Part shown: in pieces, positions 23,040 through 30,825 of the stretch
Position numbering within the stretch: the stretch's first letter is position 1
Layout: each line of letters opens with the position of its first letter
Translations under genes and position numbers: made by a program
The notes under the pieces: model-generated
The model's input: only the letters and a program-made list of their open reading frames with translations
Told to the model about the DNA's origin: nothing
The model's database searches: none
Source: CAYTIB01 sp964437725
GTDB lineage: Bacteria > UBA8248 > JACPRG01 > G963555815
DNA: 42,159 nt
Direction: 5' to 3'
NCBI GenBank assembly: GCA_964437725.1
Contig: CAYTIB010000024.1
Location: 1-42,159 of the forward strand

Positions 23040-24164
23040 ATGTCTACACTAACCATCGGAATTAATGGGGGAGGTATCGGTGGGATGACGGCCGCCATCG
23101 CTTTGCGACTGGCTGGCCATAATGTAGTTGTATTTGAACAAGCGCCAAATTATTCGAGAATTGGTGCAGACGTTAATCTCACCCCCAACGCTGTTCATGC
23201 TCTCGATCGCCTTGGGGTAGGGCAGAAACTACGTGATACGGCTGCTCAGCCAACCTATCGCATTAGTCGGATGTGGGATACTGGCGAGGAGACCTCGCGT
23301 TTGGAGATGGCAGATAACGCGGAGAAAAAATACGGAGCTCCACAGCTGACGATTCACCGTGCCGACCTTCTCAAAGTACTCAAAGACAAACTCCCCGATC
23401 CGGTTGTAATTTTGAACAAGCGGGCTGAAGAGATTGTAAACAGTGAAGATGGGGTTGTGGTTTGTTTTTCTGACGGGACAAAACGAGGTGTGGATGCGCT
23501 GATTGGCGCAGACGGAATTCACTCAGTGGTCAGAACGACTTTGTTCGGTAAGGAAAAACCGGAATTCACAGGTCTGATTTCCTATCGTTCTGTTGTGCAG
23601 CGCAATACATTATTTGTTACGAATCTAGATGCGTTTACAAAATGGTGGGGTCCGACATCTGAGCGACAGATTGTGACATTCCCACTTAATCGAAACAAGG
23701 AGACATTCGTTTTTGCAACTACGCCACAAGAAGATTGGCGCCGGGAGTCGTGGACAATTCCGGGAGATGTGAGGGAGTTACGTAAGGCCTATTTGGACTT
23801 TCATCCGGAAGCTCGAGCTTTACTCGATGGATGTTCCGAGGTTACGAAGTCTGCCCTTTATATTCGTGAACCCATGCCGGTTTGGTCGGTGGGACGGACG
23901 ACTCTTTTGGGAGATGCCTGTCATCCAATGATGCCCTTCATGGCACAAGGTGCCTGCATGGCAATTGAGGATTCCATCGTTCTTTCTAGAATATTGGAAA
24001 ATGTTGTTGCTCAAGAAATTCCAGCGAAGTTCAAGGATTATGAGGAAGCTCGAAAAGCACGCACCGATCGCATTCAACGTGAATCACGCGGTAATCAATG
24101 GCTCAAGGAGGGCGGAAACGCGGATTGGGTTTACGGTTACGATGCTTGGTCCGTTTCGCTATAG
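23040..24164 (+). CDS. FAD-dependent monooxygenase, salicylate hydroxylase / 6-hydroxynicotinate 3-monooxygenase-like
   Basis: A 374-residue class A flavoprotein hydroxylase. FAD and NADH sites are visible: GGGIGG (10-15), Glu33, ADGIHS with Asp158, and GDACHPMMPFMAQGACMAIED starting at Gly291. By recall it aligns over its whole length with NicC, including the C-terminal WVYGYD, but the NicC active-site His is Asn46 here (GADVNLTPN) and the active-site Tyr aligns with Phe. Hence it probably hydroxylates, perhaps with decarboxylation, an aromatic or pyridine acid other than 6-hydroxynicotinate; salicylate-type hydroxylases commonly have the Asn form. It is the last gene of the plus-strand block and convergent with a PPOX gene seven bases away. 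Confidence 0.9.
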   Translation: MSTLTIGINGGGIGGMTAAIALRLAGHNVVVFEQAPNYSRIGADVNLTPNAVHALDRLGVGQKLRDTAAQPTYRISRMWDTGEETSRLEMADNAEKKYGAPQLTIHRADLLKVLKDKLPDPVVILNKRAEEIVNSEDGVVVCFSDGTKRGVDALIGADGIHSVVRTTLFGKEKPEFTGLISYRSVVQRNTLFVTNLDAFTKWWGPTSERQIVTFPLNRNKETFVFATTPQEDWRRESWTIPGDVRELRKAYLDFHPEARALLDGCSEVTKSALYIREPMPVWSVGRTTLLGDACHPMMPFMAQGACMAIEDSIVLSRILENVVAQEIPAKFKDYEEARKARTDRIQRESRGNQWLKEGGNADWVYGYDAWSVSL

Positions 24165-24170
24165 TTGACT

Positions 24171-24578
24171 TTATCGATTGACCCACCATTCGCCAATGAT
24201 TCGTTTAACCTGAATCTCAATGGCAACAAAGTCCGGAGAAAAAGACGTTTTTCTGTTGTAGCGCAACCGATGTTGTCGGATGGCTTCTTCCACCGAAGCA
24301 CGATTTTCTCGGATGCAACCATCGCCTTCAAAAGTTGCCCACCGACCTTCTCCGTCCTGCATGCTAAGACTTACCGATTTATTAGTCCGAAGATTGGCAA
24401 CCTTAACCGAACTGCGAAGTGCGATTACTCTCGCTGTTCGATGGTTAACCTCGTATGTCATGCACACGCATACAACATGTGGGGATCCATCCGGGTGAAG
24501 CGTCGTTAGCATGGCATACAAAGGGCTCCTGAGGGCAGCCAGGAGTTTTTCAGGTAATCTCTTAAGATTAAATGCCAT
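24171..24578 (-). CDS. PPOX class (F420-type) split-barrel oxidoreductase
   Basis: A small protein of about 135 residues with the pyridoxamine-phosphate-oxidase-like split barrel. LLAALRSPLYAMLTTLHPDGSPHVV is the standard N-terminal strand pair, followed by KVANLRTNKSVSLSM and a C-terminal FVAIEIQVKRI strand. Relatives bind F420, FMN or haem; the cofactor cannot be assigned. An upstream ATG at 24593 is possible, but ATG 24578 has GAGG a few bases before it. A tandem 10-bp repeat lies directly upstream. It is convergent with the flavoprotein hydroxylase and could supply reduced flavin or F420, although that is inference. Confidence 0.82.
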   Translation of the reverse strand: MAFNLKRLPEKLLAALRSPLYAMLTTLHPDGSPHVVCVCMTYEVNHRTARVIALRSSVKVANLRTNKSVSLSMQDGEGRWATFEGDGCIRENRASVEEAIRQHRLRYNRKTSFSPDFVAIEIQVKRIIGEWWVNR

Positions 24579-24593
24579 CGTCCTCGGTACCAT

Positions 24594-24613
24594 TGTAGTT
24601 ATGTGTAGTTATG
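24594..24613. repeat. Perfect tandem 10-bp repeat upstream of the PPOX gene
   Basis: TGTAGTTATG occurs twice in direct succession (24594-24603 and 24604-24613). The spacing equals one helical turn, so a regulator could bind both copies on the same face. It lies 16-35 bases upstream of the PPOX start and on the other side faces the macrodomain gene at 24812. Chance is possible. Confidence 0.5.
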
Positions 24614-24811
24614 TTAAAGAATTTTCTCACAAATTAAGACTACTGGGCTAACTTGACTCAGGAATTTATTTTAATACTTGCGAGAACAGCTATGGTCGTT
24701 TGTATGTTTTGGGACTAAAGAGTAAGGATTAGTTTAAATATTTTTTCTTTGAATTTATTGTTTAGAACAGAATTGGAAAGATCTAGGAGAAAAAAGAAGA
24801 GGGAGTTTCCT

Positions 24812-25318
24812 ATGTCAATTATCGAGGTGGTTCACGGCAATATAACAAAGGAGACCGTGGACGCTATTGTGAACGCTGCAAATACCACTCTTCTTGGAGG
24901 GGGTGGTGTAGATGGAGCAATCCATCAAGCCGCGGGGCCAAAACTTCTTGAGGAATGCAGAGCAATTGGCGGATGTCCCACTGGTGAGTCTCGTATTACA
25001 AGAGGATACAATCTTCCAGCCAAATATATCATTCACACCGTTGGCCCAGTTTACGGCGATGGGACCCGCGACGAATCAGGTAAGCTCCGTAGTTGCTATT
25101 GTAATTCAATGCTCCTGGCCAACCACCATAGTCTTCATTCAATTTCATTTCCTTCGATCAGTACCGGGGCTTATCGATATCCAATTGAGGATGCAGCCAG
25201 GATTGCAGTTGAATCGGTGCGAGAATCTTTGGAACAGGCTACCTTTGTTAACCTGGTGCGCTTCGTTTGCTTCAGTGATAGAGATCTCAAAGTCTATCGA
25301 AGGATCCTGGAATTATAA
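24812..25318 (+). CDS. Macro domain-containing protein (O-acetyl-ADP-ribose deacetylase-like)
   Basis: A 168-residue stand-alone macrodomain of the YmdB/MacroD type, which removes acetyl or ADP-ribose groups from ADP-ribose derivatives. The ADP-ribose site is complete: GNIT (9-12), DAIVNAAN (17-24), LGGGGGVDGAIH (28-38 region) with the catalytic Asn24 and Asp34, PTGESRIT, and the diphosphate loop SISTGAYRYP (115-124). The frame is open from 24749, but AAGAGGGAG before ATG 24812 and the family's usual start show that the first 21 codons are untranslated. It has its own AT-rich upstream region and looks like a housekeeping insertion among catabolic genes. Confidence 0.93.
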   Translation: MSIIEVVHGNITKETVDAIVNAANTTLLGGGGVDGAIHQAAGPKLLEECRAIGGCPTGESRITRGYNLPAKYIIHTVGPVYGDGTRDESGKLRSCYCNSMLLANHHSLHSISFPSISTGAYRYPIEDAARIAVESVRESLEQATFVNLVRFVCFSDRDLKVYRRILEL

Positions 25319-25331
25319 TTGGGATGCTAAT

Positions 25332-25367
25332 AGCTTTTAGGAATACGTTTGATTATTCCCAAAAGCT
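25332..25367. terminator. Long hairpin after the macrodomain gene, possible bidirectional terminator
   Basis: AGCTTTTAGGAATA (25332-25345) pairs with TATTCCCAAAAGCT (25354-25367) at 13 of 14 positions around an eight-base loop. The odd pair is A-C on the plus transcript but a G-U wobble on the minus transcript. It starts 14 bases after the macrodomain stop. No clear T-run follows, so termination efficiency is uncertain. Confidence 0.45.
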
Positions 25368-25451
25368 TCCGGGTTAGAGGCGGTAGTTCAGGGTTGCTTT
25401 CGTTAAGACTGCCATCTAGACATTGTGGTTATATGATACTCGCCTGACTAG

Positions 25452-25670
25452 TCATAGTTGAGCGTTGAACTTTCTAACAAAATCCAGGTAATCTTGGGTA
25501 TAGCCGGGAGGCGTTTCAGGGTAGATATTTCCTTTGCGGACTTTTGGATCTTTTGGGCCGTAGGCTTTACCATCCATACCCAAGAGCACGGGAAAGCCAA
25601 CTGAGCTTTTGGGACTCTCATCCGACAGTATGCATTCTCCCAAAACAGTATGATGAACAAGAAATTCCAT
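25452..25670 (-). CDS. Small hypothetical protein, 72 residues
   Basis: An ORF starting MEFLVHHTVLGEC and ending DYLDFVRKFNAQL, with a middle rich in Gly, Pro and Lys (MDGKAYGPKDPKVRKG). I recognise no family. The amino-acid composition is that of a normal soluble protein, unlike the overlapping alternative frame (25448-25705), and AAGGA lies about ten bases before ATG 25670. It could be a genuine small gene or a remnant of a longer one. A hairpin at 25332-25367 lies beyond its 3' end. Confidence 0.4.
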   Translation of the reverse strand: MEFLVHHTVLGECILSDESPKSSVGFPVLLGMDGKAYGPKDPKVRKGNIYPETPPGYTQDYLDFVRKFNAQL

Positions 25671-25825
25671 CGTTTGAAAATCCTTATCTGTCGTTTTTCC
25701 AGCAAAAACTGACCTATTATTTAGAAACTACCCGAGCGAATTGGTGTGCCATGTCTACTTGTAACCATGTTTTCTGAATAGCTAGGCGGTCAAGTTAATC
25801 TGCCGCAGTGTGAACCATCCGGTTT

Positions 25826-26230
25826 TTACTCCGGCAAGACAGCAATGGCGCTAATTTCTACTAGAAGATCTTCTGAGGCTAGGCCCGATACGACGAGAAG
25901 TGTAGAGGTTGGGGGTATCCCTCGGAAGAATGCGCCGCGTGCTTTACGCACCTTCTCTGAATGACGGATATCAGTGACATAGACAGTAATCATGACCACG
26001 TCGTTCATAGTGCCGCCTGCTTCCTGAACTAGATTTTTGATATTCTTGAAAACTTGTCGAGCTTGGACTTCAGCATTGCCCCTACCAACGAGGTTGCCTT
26101 TAGTGTTCACAGCGACCTGGCCGGAGACAAATAGTAGATTGTTTGCCTGAAGGGCCTGCGACCAAGATCTTGGTGGAGGTTCCCAGACTTTAGAGCTTTT
26201 GACACGCTTCTTGATGGTCCTTTTGGCCAT
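25826..26230 (-). CDS. RidA family protein (YjgF/YER057c/UK114)
   Basis: A 134-residue RidA-superfamily protein with a basic N-terminal tail (AKRTIKKRVKSSK), FVSGQVAVNTKGNLVG, VFKNIKNLVQEAGGTMNDVV and the C-terminal LLVEISAIAVLPE. The Arg that defines the imine/enamine deaminase RidA proper, normally just before the Ser-Thr in the PARST-type motif, is Thr here (PPTSTLLVV). It probably belongs to a Rid subgroup with other ligands, often found in catabolic clusters acting on N-heterocycles. It lies just downstream of the M20 peptidase on the same strand (56 bases) and may be co-transcribed with it. Confidence 0.9.
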   Translation of the reverse strand: MAKRTIKKRVKSSKVWEPPPRSWSQALQANNLLFVSGQVAVNTKGNLVGRGNAEVQARQVFKNIKNLVQEAGGTMNDVVMITVYVTDIRHSEKVRKARGAFFRGIPPTSTLLVVSGLASEDLLVEISAIAVLPE

Positions 26231-26286
26231 AAGTAGGATTCTCCTATCTCATAGTAACATTTTGCCTCTCACCGCTGTTTTCACAA

Positions 26287-27594
26287 CTAGCTGGATGCCA
26301 AAGTTTTGGGCAAGTGGTTGCAAATTTCGATACTGGAAGCGCAGTACATTTTAGAGGCGGCTACCAGATCGCTGATCTTCTGTACTTCACCAGTACCGGG
26401 TTTTATACTTGGGTCTTCAGGAGCGGGACCGCATTTGATAACCGGAACACCCATTTCAGCCAGAATTGTTAAGTCCGCATAAGTGCTTGTGAGTTCAGAC
26501 TGAATCTGCTTGGGTGGTTTACCTCGGGCGGCTTTTTGTGCCTCACGCATGATTCGGACTAGTTCGTCCGCTTTTTGCGATTCGTACCCGTTAACTGAGA
26601 GGAAAAGTTCTGCTTCAGCCTCTATACTACTTTCGTGGATTACATCCTCGAGTTCTCGGAGGACGTCGATTGGTCTTAGTCCTGGTGGTGTGAATGCCTC
26701 GATATACATAGAGCAGACAGCCGGTGAAAAATTAGGTTTGAAGGGTGCACCGCCCTGGATTGCACCTATATTTACTTTTGGAACTAGCGTTCCATATTTG
26801 AATTTGTATGTGTGTTCCTTTTGATATCGTCGCGCCCAAGCCTCAATGTGTGGAATTAGTGTGCTCATTTTGACGACTGCGTTCGTACTTTGGGTGAGAT
26901 CTTCGGGGTGTTCTACGAAAGGCGCGTACATGGGTTTGCCTGCGCACGTTACCTTCATAAACGTAGCGCCCGCCTGAGTGGTGGTGATCCCAAACCTTGA
27001 TGGTTCGGCTACGATGGCATAATCAGCCACGACTCCGTGGGTAAGCATGTACCGCATACCTACTCCCTTGCCGCGTTGAGCCGCCCCCTGGTATTGATCA
27101 ACGGGTGCTCGCCCAATCTCACCACATACACCGGTCAAAACGATATCACCCTTTAGCTTTACCCCGGAACGCTTTATGGCGTGGGCTGCGGCCAGGACGC
27201 ACGCAAATGGACCCTTGTCGTTAAATATTCCGCTGCCGAAAAGCAGGTTCCCCTTTCGTCGGGCCTGCGAGAGCCACTCGGGCCGCAGTTTTCCCGCAAA
27301 CATGACATCTGTTGGGTCACCTGAAAGGGCGGTGTCTAGATGGCAGTTGTACATCAGGATGGGTCCGTCCCCGGTTCCCTTAAGGGTGCCAATGACGTTT
27401 CCACGTCCAGGCTCGACCTCTTGGTAATAGGCGGTGATCCCGCGTTCATTTAGCCAGTCAACACAGATCCGAGCGACCTCCTCTTCGCTTCCGGTGGGGC
27501 TATGGGAGTTAACCAAAGCCATTGCAAGATTCACCAGTTCCCTCTGGTCGATTTTCGACCATACTTTTTGCAGTGTTGATTTTTTGGTTTTCAT
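26287..27594 (-). CDS. M20 family metallopeptidase/deacylase (ArgE/DapE type)
   Basis: A 435-residue M20 di-zinc amidohydrolase, which would cleave an amide such as an N-acyl or N-carbamoyl amino acid. Candidate metal ligands are His85 (CHLD), Asp126 (GIFNDKG), Glu159 (CGEIG) and Glu197 (VAEPS). In most M20 enzymes the third site is a Glu-Glu pair in which the first Glu is the catalytic base; by my alignment that position is Gly158 here, so activity may be altered. The lid domain spans about residues 215-335. GGAG precedes ATG 27594. It is followed by the RidA gene on the same strand and is divergent from the alcohol dehydrogenase pair. Confidence 0.88.
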   Translation of the reverse strand: MKTKKSTLQKVWSKIDQRELVNLAMALVNSHSPTGSEEEVARICVDWLNERGITAYYQEVEPGRGNVIGTLKGTGDGPILMYNCHLDTALSGDPTDVMFAGKLRPEWLSQARRKGNLLFGSGIFNDKGPFACVLAAAHAIKRSGVKLKGDIVLTGVCGEIGRAPVDQYQGAAQRGKGVGMRYMLTHGVVADYAIVAEPSRFGITTTQAGATFMKVTCAGKPMYAPFVEHPEDLTQSTNAVVKMSTLIPHIEAWARRYQKEHTYKFKYGTLVPKVNIGAIQGGAPFKPNFSPAVCSMYIEAFTPPGLRPIDVLRELEDVIHESSIEAEAELFLSVNGYESQKADELVRIMREAQKAARGKPPKQIQSELTSTYADLTILAEMGVPVIKCGPAPEDPSIKPGTGEVQKISDLVAASKMYCASSIEICNHLPKTLASS

Positions 27595-27662
27595 TATTTG
27601 GCTCCAATACTCTTGTAATTAGGCCATTTATCCACTCAATAGTATTTAACCTCATAAAGTTT

Positions 27663-27676
27663 TATTGTAAACAATA
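27663..27676. promoter_or_regulatory. 14-bp dyad in the divergent M20/ADH promoter region
   Basis: TATTGT and ACAATA form a perfect dyad around AA. It sits between the divergent M20 (start 27594) and alcohol dehydrogenase (start 27804) genes in a locally AT-rich stretch. Position and symmetry suggest a regulator site for one or both genes; no regulator is encoded nearby. The short arms make chance possible. Confidence 0.3.
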
Positions 27677-27803
27677 GTTTCATTAATTTTCCGCTATATT
27701 TCTTCATGATTACGTTCGATCACAGGCTTGTAACGTCACTCTCAGCTAGAAATCCGCTCTCAATACGATTAGAATCCAAATCACAGGTGGGGCCAAAAAG
27801 GCT

Positions 27804-28910
27804 ATGTTGATTGGGAGCCAAACATTTGCTACAGGTATTTCGAAGATGGAAAAGATAATTCCCAAAACCCACTACGTTGTGGCCTGCCGAGGTGGTGCTA
27901 AGACAGTGATTGAGGAGCGGCCAGTTCCGATTCCGGGAGAAAAAGAAATACTCCTTCGGTTGCGGGTAGTAGGCCTTTGCGGCACGGACTTGTTTAAGCT
28001 GAAGGCGGGCACGGCAATGCCGGGGCAGGTACTGGGGCATGAGCTTGTGGGAGAGGTGGTTGGTCTCGGATGCCGCGTTACCCACTTTGAAATTGGTGAT
28101 CGTGTGGTGGTACCTCACCATGTTCCCTGTGGAGAATGCGATCTTTGTCTCCGCGACGCGGAAACCATGTGTTCTGTGTTCAAGGACCATCTCCTCGAAC
28201 CGGGGGGATTTGCCGAACATATTTTGGTTCGTCCAAGGGCTCAGGAATTGGCAGCGCGAAAGATTCCCGATGACCTTCCCGATGAAGCCGCGGTTTTTAT
28301 GGAACCTGCTGCTTGTGTATTACGTGGGATCCGTAAGGCGGGTATTGACGGTAATGGTACGATAGTTATCCTAGGGGCAGGAAGTATGGGACTTCTTCAT
28401 CTTCTAGTTTTAAAAGCTTTGTGGGCGAACCTCAAAGTGGTTATTAGTGATCCGATTAAAGAGCGGAGTACCCATGCGTTGCGGCTAGGAGCAGACCAAG
28501 TGGTTTCACCCGACGAAGCGGTTGATGCAATCAAGATTTCAACTTTGGGTTTGGGTGCGGAGGCAGTGTTTGATACTGTAGGAGGGGCAAAGCCGCTTCA
28601 AGATGGCATTGCTCTAACACGAGAAGGGGGAGCGGTTGTTTTGTTCGGCCATTCTTCAAACTTCGAGCGAGCTGATTTCGAAATCAACCAATTGTTCAAG
28701 TACGAGCGACGGGTGATTGGTACCTACTCTGGCAGTATCTCCGAACAAGCCGAGGCCTTTAGACTCCTCATTGAAAAAACACTCGATCCTGCTCCACTTG
28801 TTACTCACCGACTGCCTCTGAACGAATTCGAGCGCGGTTTGGAATTTGCAAAAATAAGGCAGGCATTGAAAGTTCTCTTCACACCAATTCATGATCCCCA
28901 GCTCGCTTGA
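27804..28910 (+). CDS. Zinc-binding alcohol dehydrogenase family protein
   Basis: A 368-residue medium-chain dehydrogenase. The catalytic zinc ligands are Cys59 (LCGTD), His79 and Glu80 (GHE), with Glu167 (MEPAA) nearby; the structural zinc lobe has Cys109, Cys112, Cys115 and Cys123. The Rossmann motif ILGAGSMG lies near 185. It resembles sorbitol/threonine dehydrogenase-type polyol or hydroxy acid dehydrogenases. Two starts are possible: ATG 27804 (AAGG nearby) and ATG 27846; neither has an ideal binding site. It forms a tight pair with the next gene, whose ATG overlaps its TGA. Confidence 0.92.
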   Translation: MLIGSQTFATGISKMEKIIPKTHYVVACRGGAKTVIEERPVPIPGEKEILLRLRVVGLCGTDLFKLKAGTAMPGQVLGHELVGEVVGLGCRVTHFEIGDRVVVPHHVPCGECDLCLRDAETMCSVFKDHLLEPGGFAEHILVRPRAQELAARKIPDDLPDEAAVFMEPAACVLRGIRKAGIDGNGTIVILGAGSMGLLHLLVLKALWANLKVVISDPIKERSTHALRLGADQVVSPDEAVDAIKISTLGLGAEAVFDTVGGAKPLQDGIALTREGGAVVLFGHSSNFERADFEINQLFKYERRVIGTYSGSISEQAEAFRLLIEKTLDPAPLVTHRLPLNEFERGLEFAKIRQALKVLFTPIHDPQLA

Positions 28911-29998
28911 TGGTTACTTTTAACGAAGTTCCCGACTCCATGCGCGCGGCTATCCTTCTCGGACCCGAACGTGTTGAGATCCAAGATGTTCAGGTTAGAC
29001 TGCCAGGGGAAGGGGAGCTCCTCCTACATATTGAGGCAGCGACTACCTGTGGTACTGATGTAAAGGTATATCGAGCAGGTGGTCACCATCGTATGCTTCA
29101 GGTTCCTACCCCCTTTGGTCATGAGATGGCGGGAACGGTTGCGGCGGTGGGAAAAGGTGTGAATAATTTCAAAGACGGCGACGCAATTGTGGTTGCTAAC
29201 TCCGCCCCGTGCCTACAGTGCATATATTGCCGGGCATCTCGGGAAAACCTTTGCACTGATTTACTTTACCTCAACGGTGCGTTTGCTGAATTTCTTCTTG
29301 TTCCCGAACGATTTGTTCGCATAAACACCCTTCACATTCCTGAAGGTTTAGGTTTTGAAAAAGCAGCGCTTACCGAACCGCTTGCCTGTGTGTTCCATGG
29401 CCTTGAGATCTGTAGCCTTGATGTTTGCAACGAAAAGGCTCCTGTGGAAGTGGTTGTTTACGGAGCAGGTCCAATTGGGCTTCTCCAGGTGGCTGTGCTT
29501 AAACGGATCGGGCATCGGGTGATTTTGGTAGATCCAAATTCCTCGAGGCTGGAAGTGGGGCGTAATCTAGGGGCGGACGACACCGTTGAAATCAAGCGTG
29601 GTGGTGGTCAGGTAAAGGTTGTCAGGGCCAAGACAGATGGTGGTCAAGGGTCTGATTTTGTCATCGAATGCACCGGGGTACCGGAAGTATGGGAGGATGC
29701 GATTCTTTCCGCAAAGCCTGGTGGGGTTGCTTGCCTTTTTGGTGGACTTCCAGCCAATTGTAGTGTGTCTTTCGACAGTTCCTGGGTGCACTACAATGAG
29801 ATTACGATGATGGGGGTTTACCATCACCGTCCAGTCACGGTGCGTAGGGCTTTGGAGATGCTCTCTGACCCGGAATTCACTGTCGAATTGTTATTGTCTG
29901 ATGAGCGACCCGTCGAAGAGGTGGAGGAAGCTCTCCAAAACATGATGGACAAGAAGGTGTTGAAAGTTGTCATCAAGACCCTACTAACGAAAGAATAA
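28910..29998 (+). CDS. Zinc-binding alcohol dehydrogenase family protein (second of pair)
   Basis: A 362-residue medium-chain dehydrogenase with Cys47 (CGTD), His71-Glu72 (GHE) and Glu156 (TEPLA) at the catalytic zinc, Cys101, Cys104, Cys107 and Cys115 for structural zinc, and VYGAGPIGLLQ as the cofactor motif. It starts at ATG 28910, overlapping the previous stop by one base (TGATG), with no ribosome binding site of its own, so it is translationally coupled. The two proteins are homologous but clearly divergent, so they may form a heteromer or oxidise successive intermediates. Confidence 0.92.
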   Translation: MVTFNEVPDSMRAAILLGPERVEIQDVQVRLPGEGELLLHIEAATTCGTDVKVYRAGGHHRMLQVPTPFGHEMAGTVAAVGKGVNNFKDGDAIVVANSAPCLQCIYCRASRENLCTDLLYLNGAFAEFLLVPERFVRINTLHIPEGLGFEKAALTEPLACVFHGLEICSLDVCNEKAPVEVVVYGAGPIGLLQVAVLKRIGHRVILVDPNSSRLEVGRNLGADDTVEIKRGGGQVKVVRAKTDGGQGSDFVIECTGVPEVWEDAILSAKPGGVACLFGGLPANCSVSFDSSWVHYNEITMMGVYHHRPVTVRRALEMLSDPEFTVELLLSDERPVEEVEEALQNMMDKKVLKVVIKTLLTKE

Positions 29999-30133
29999 TA
30001 TATCCAGAAGAGAGCATCGTGCTTTCATTTGTTTGGTCATGAATGTTCAACGATTTACTTTTTTCTGCCTAGGAGTTAGCTACAAGAGGTAGCCTCAGAA
30101 GTCGTACAACAAACAGAAAGGAGAAAGGTCTTC

Positions 30134-30724
30134 GTGAGTAATCAAACGGGTACACTAGGCCTACCTGTCGAACCTCTTCCTATTTTTCAATTCCGCTATC
30201 TTTTTTGGTCATTGGGCGCGATAGGTTTTATGGTTGTGGCTATCGGGTTTCCTAGAATCTCTCTTCTCAATTTTGTTCACGTGTTTTCTGGTCTCTTGTG
30301 GACGGGTTTCGATCTTTTCTTGGGATTTATGATTGGGCCTATCCTACGAAAAATGGATTTGGAGGCTCGAAAAACATTCACTATGCGCTTGATGCCACCA
30401 TTACTTTTTCTGATGCCGACTATTGCTATTATGGCGACTACATCTGGTTGGTTTATGGCAATGCGGATGGGATATTTTTCTCTACCCTATCCACAATTCT
30501 GGTGGGTTATTGCGGCTTTAGTCGTTGTTGCCGTGCTCAAAATCCAGGGGTTTGGGATACTGATGCCATTAAACATCCGGGTTCTCCTAGAGATACGAAA
30601 GCAAGCGCCTGATATGAAAAAGATTGGTCGCTTGATGCGAAGTTATGTTCGGGTCGTTGCATCTCAAGGTGTGATGCAGGTGGCTATCATTGTCATTATG
30701 ACTCATTTTCGGACAGGGTTTTAA
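30134..30724 (+). CDS. Integral membrane protein of unknown function
   Basis: A 196-residue protein with about five hydrophobic segments (roughly 20-39, 44-68, 86-110, 122-146, 174-192). The second has a conserved-looking HVFSGLLWTGFDLFLG with a His, reminiscent of DUF2269/CopD-like membrane proteins, which have been linked to metal or haem handling; I cannot confirm that. It starts at GTG 30134 with AAAGGAGAAAGG upstream. There is no signal peptide apart from the first membrane segment. It lies 135 bases after the ADH pair and ends at a strong terminator, convergent with DUF3891. Confidence 0.75.
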   Translation: MSNQTGTLGLPVEPLPIFQFRYLFWSLGAIGFMVVAIGFPRISLLNFVHVFSGLLWTGFDLFLGFMIGPILRKMDLEARKTFTMRLMPPLLFLMPTIAIMATTSGWFMAMRMGYFSLPYPQFWWVIAALVVVAVLKIQGFGILMPLNIRVLLEIRKQAPDMKKIGRLMRSYVRVVASQGVMQVAIIVIMTHFRTGF

Positions 30725-30741
30725 CTTTCGAAAAATCCTTT

Positions 30742-30773
30742 AAGAAACGTATCAGAGACAAGCGTTTCTTTTT
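30742..30773. terminator. Terminator between convergent genes
   Basis: AAGAAACG (30742-30749) pairs perfectly with CGTTTCTT (30763-30770) and is followed by TTT, with the arm itself ending in T. It begins 18 bases after the membrane-protein stop and probably terminates that transcript. On the minus strand the A-rich left arm gives T residues, so it may work for the DUF3891 transcript as well. Confidence 0.6.
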
Positions 30774-30825
30774 CCCAAATTTATTTAGGCTCTTTAGGGT
30801 GCACACAAAGCTACAAGATGAAATT

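Larger units (their letters stand above)
25319..25825. other. Long intergenic stretch with hairpin and one possible small gene
   Basis: About 500 bases between the macrodomain gene and the RidA gene. It holds a strong hairpin at 25332-25367 and one plausible small minus-strand ORF (25452-25670), both listed separately. The remainder, including 25671-25825 upstream of that ORF, shows nothing recognisable. Confidence 0.5.

Noticed and set aside
24640..24700. Sigma-70 promoter for the macrodomain gene (TTGACT at about 24653)
   Set aside because: No acceptable -10 hexamer at 16-18 bases spacing.
25448..25705. 85-codon minus-strand ORF overlapping the 72-codon ORF
   Set aside because: Trp/Ile/Lys-rich shadow frame; the alternative frame is more protein-like.
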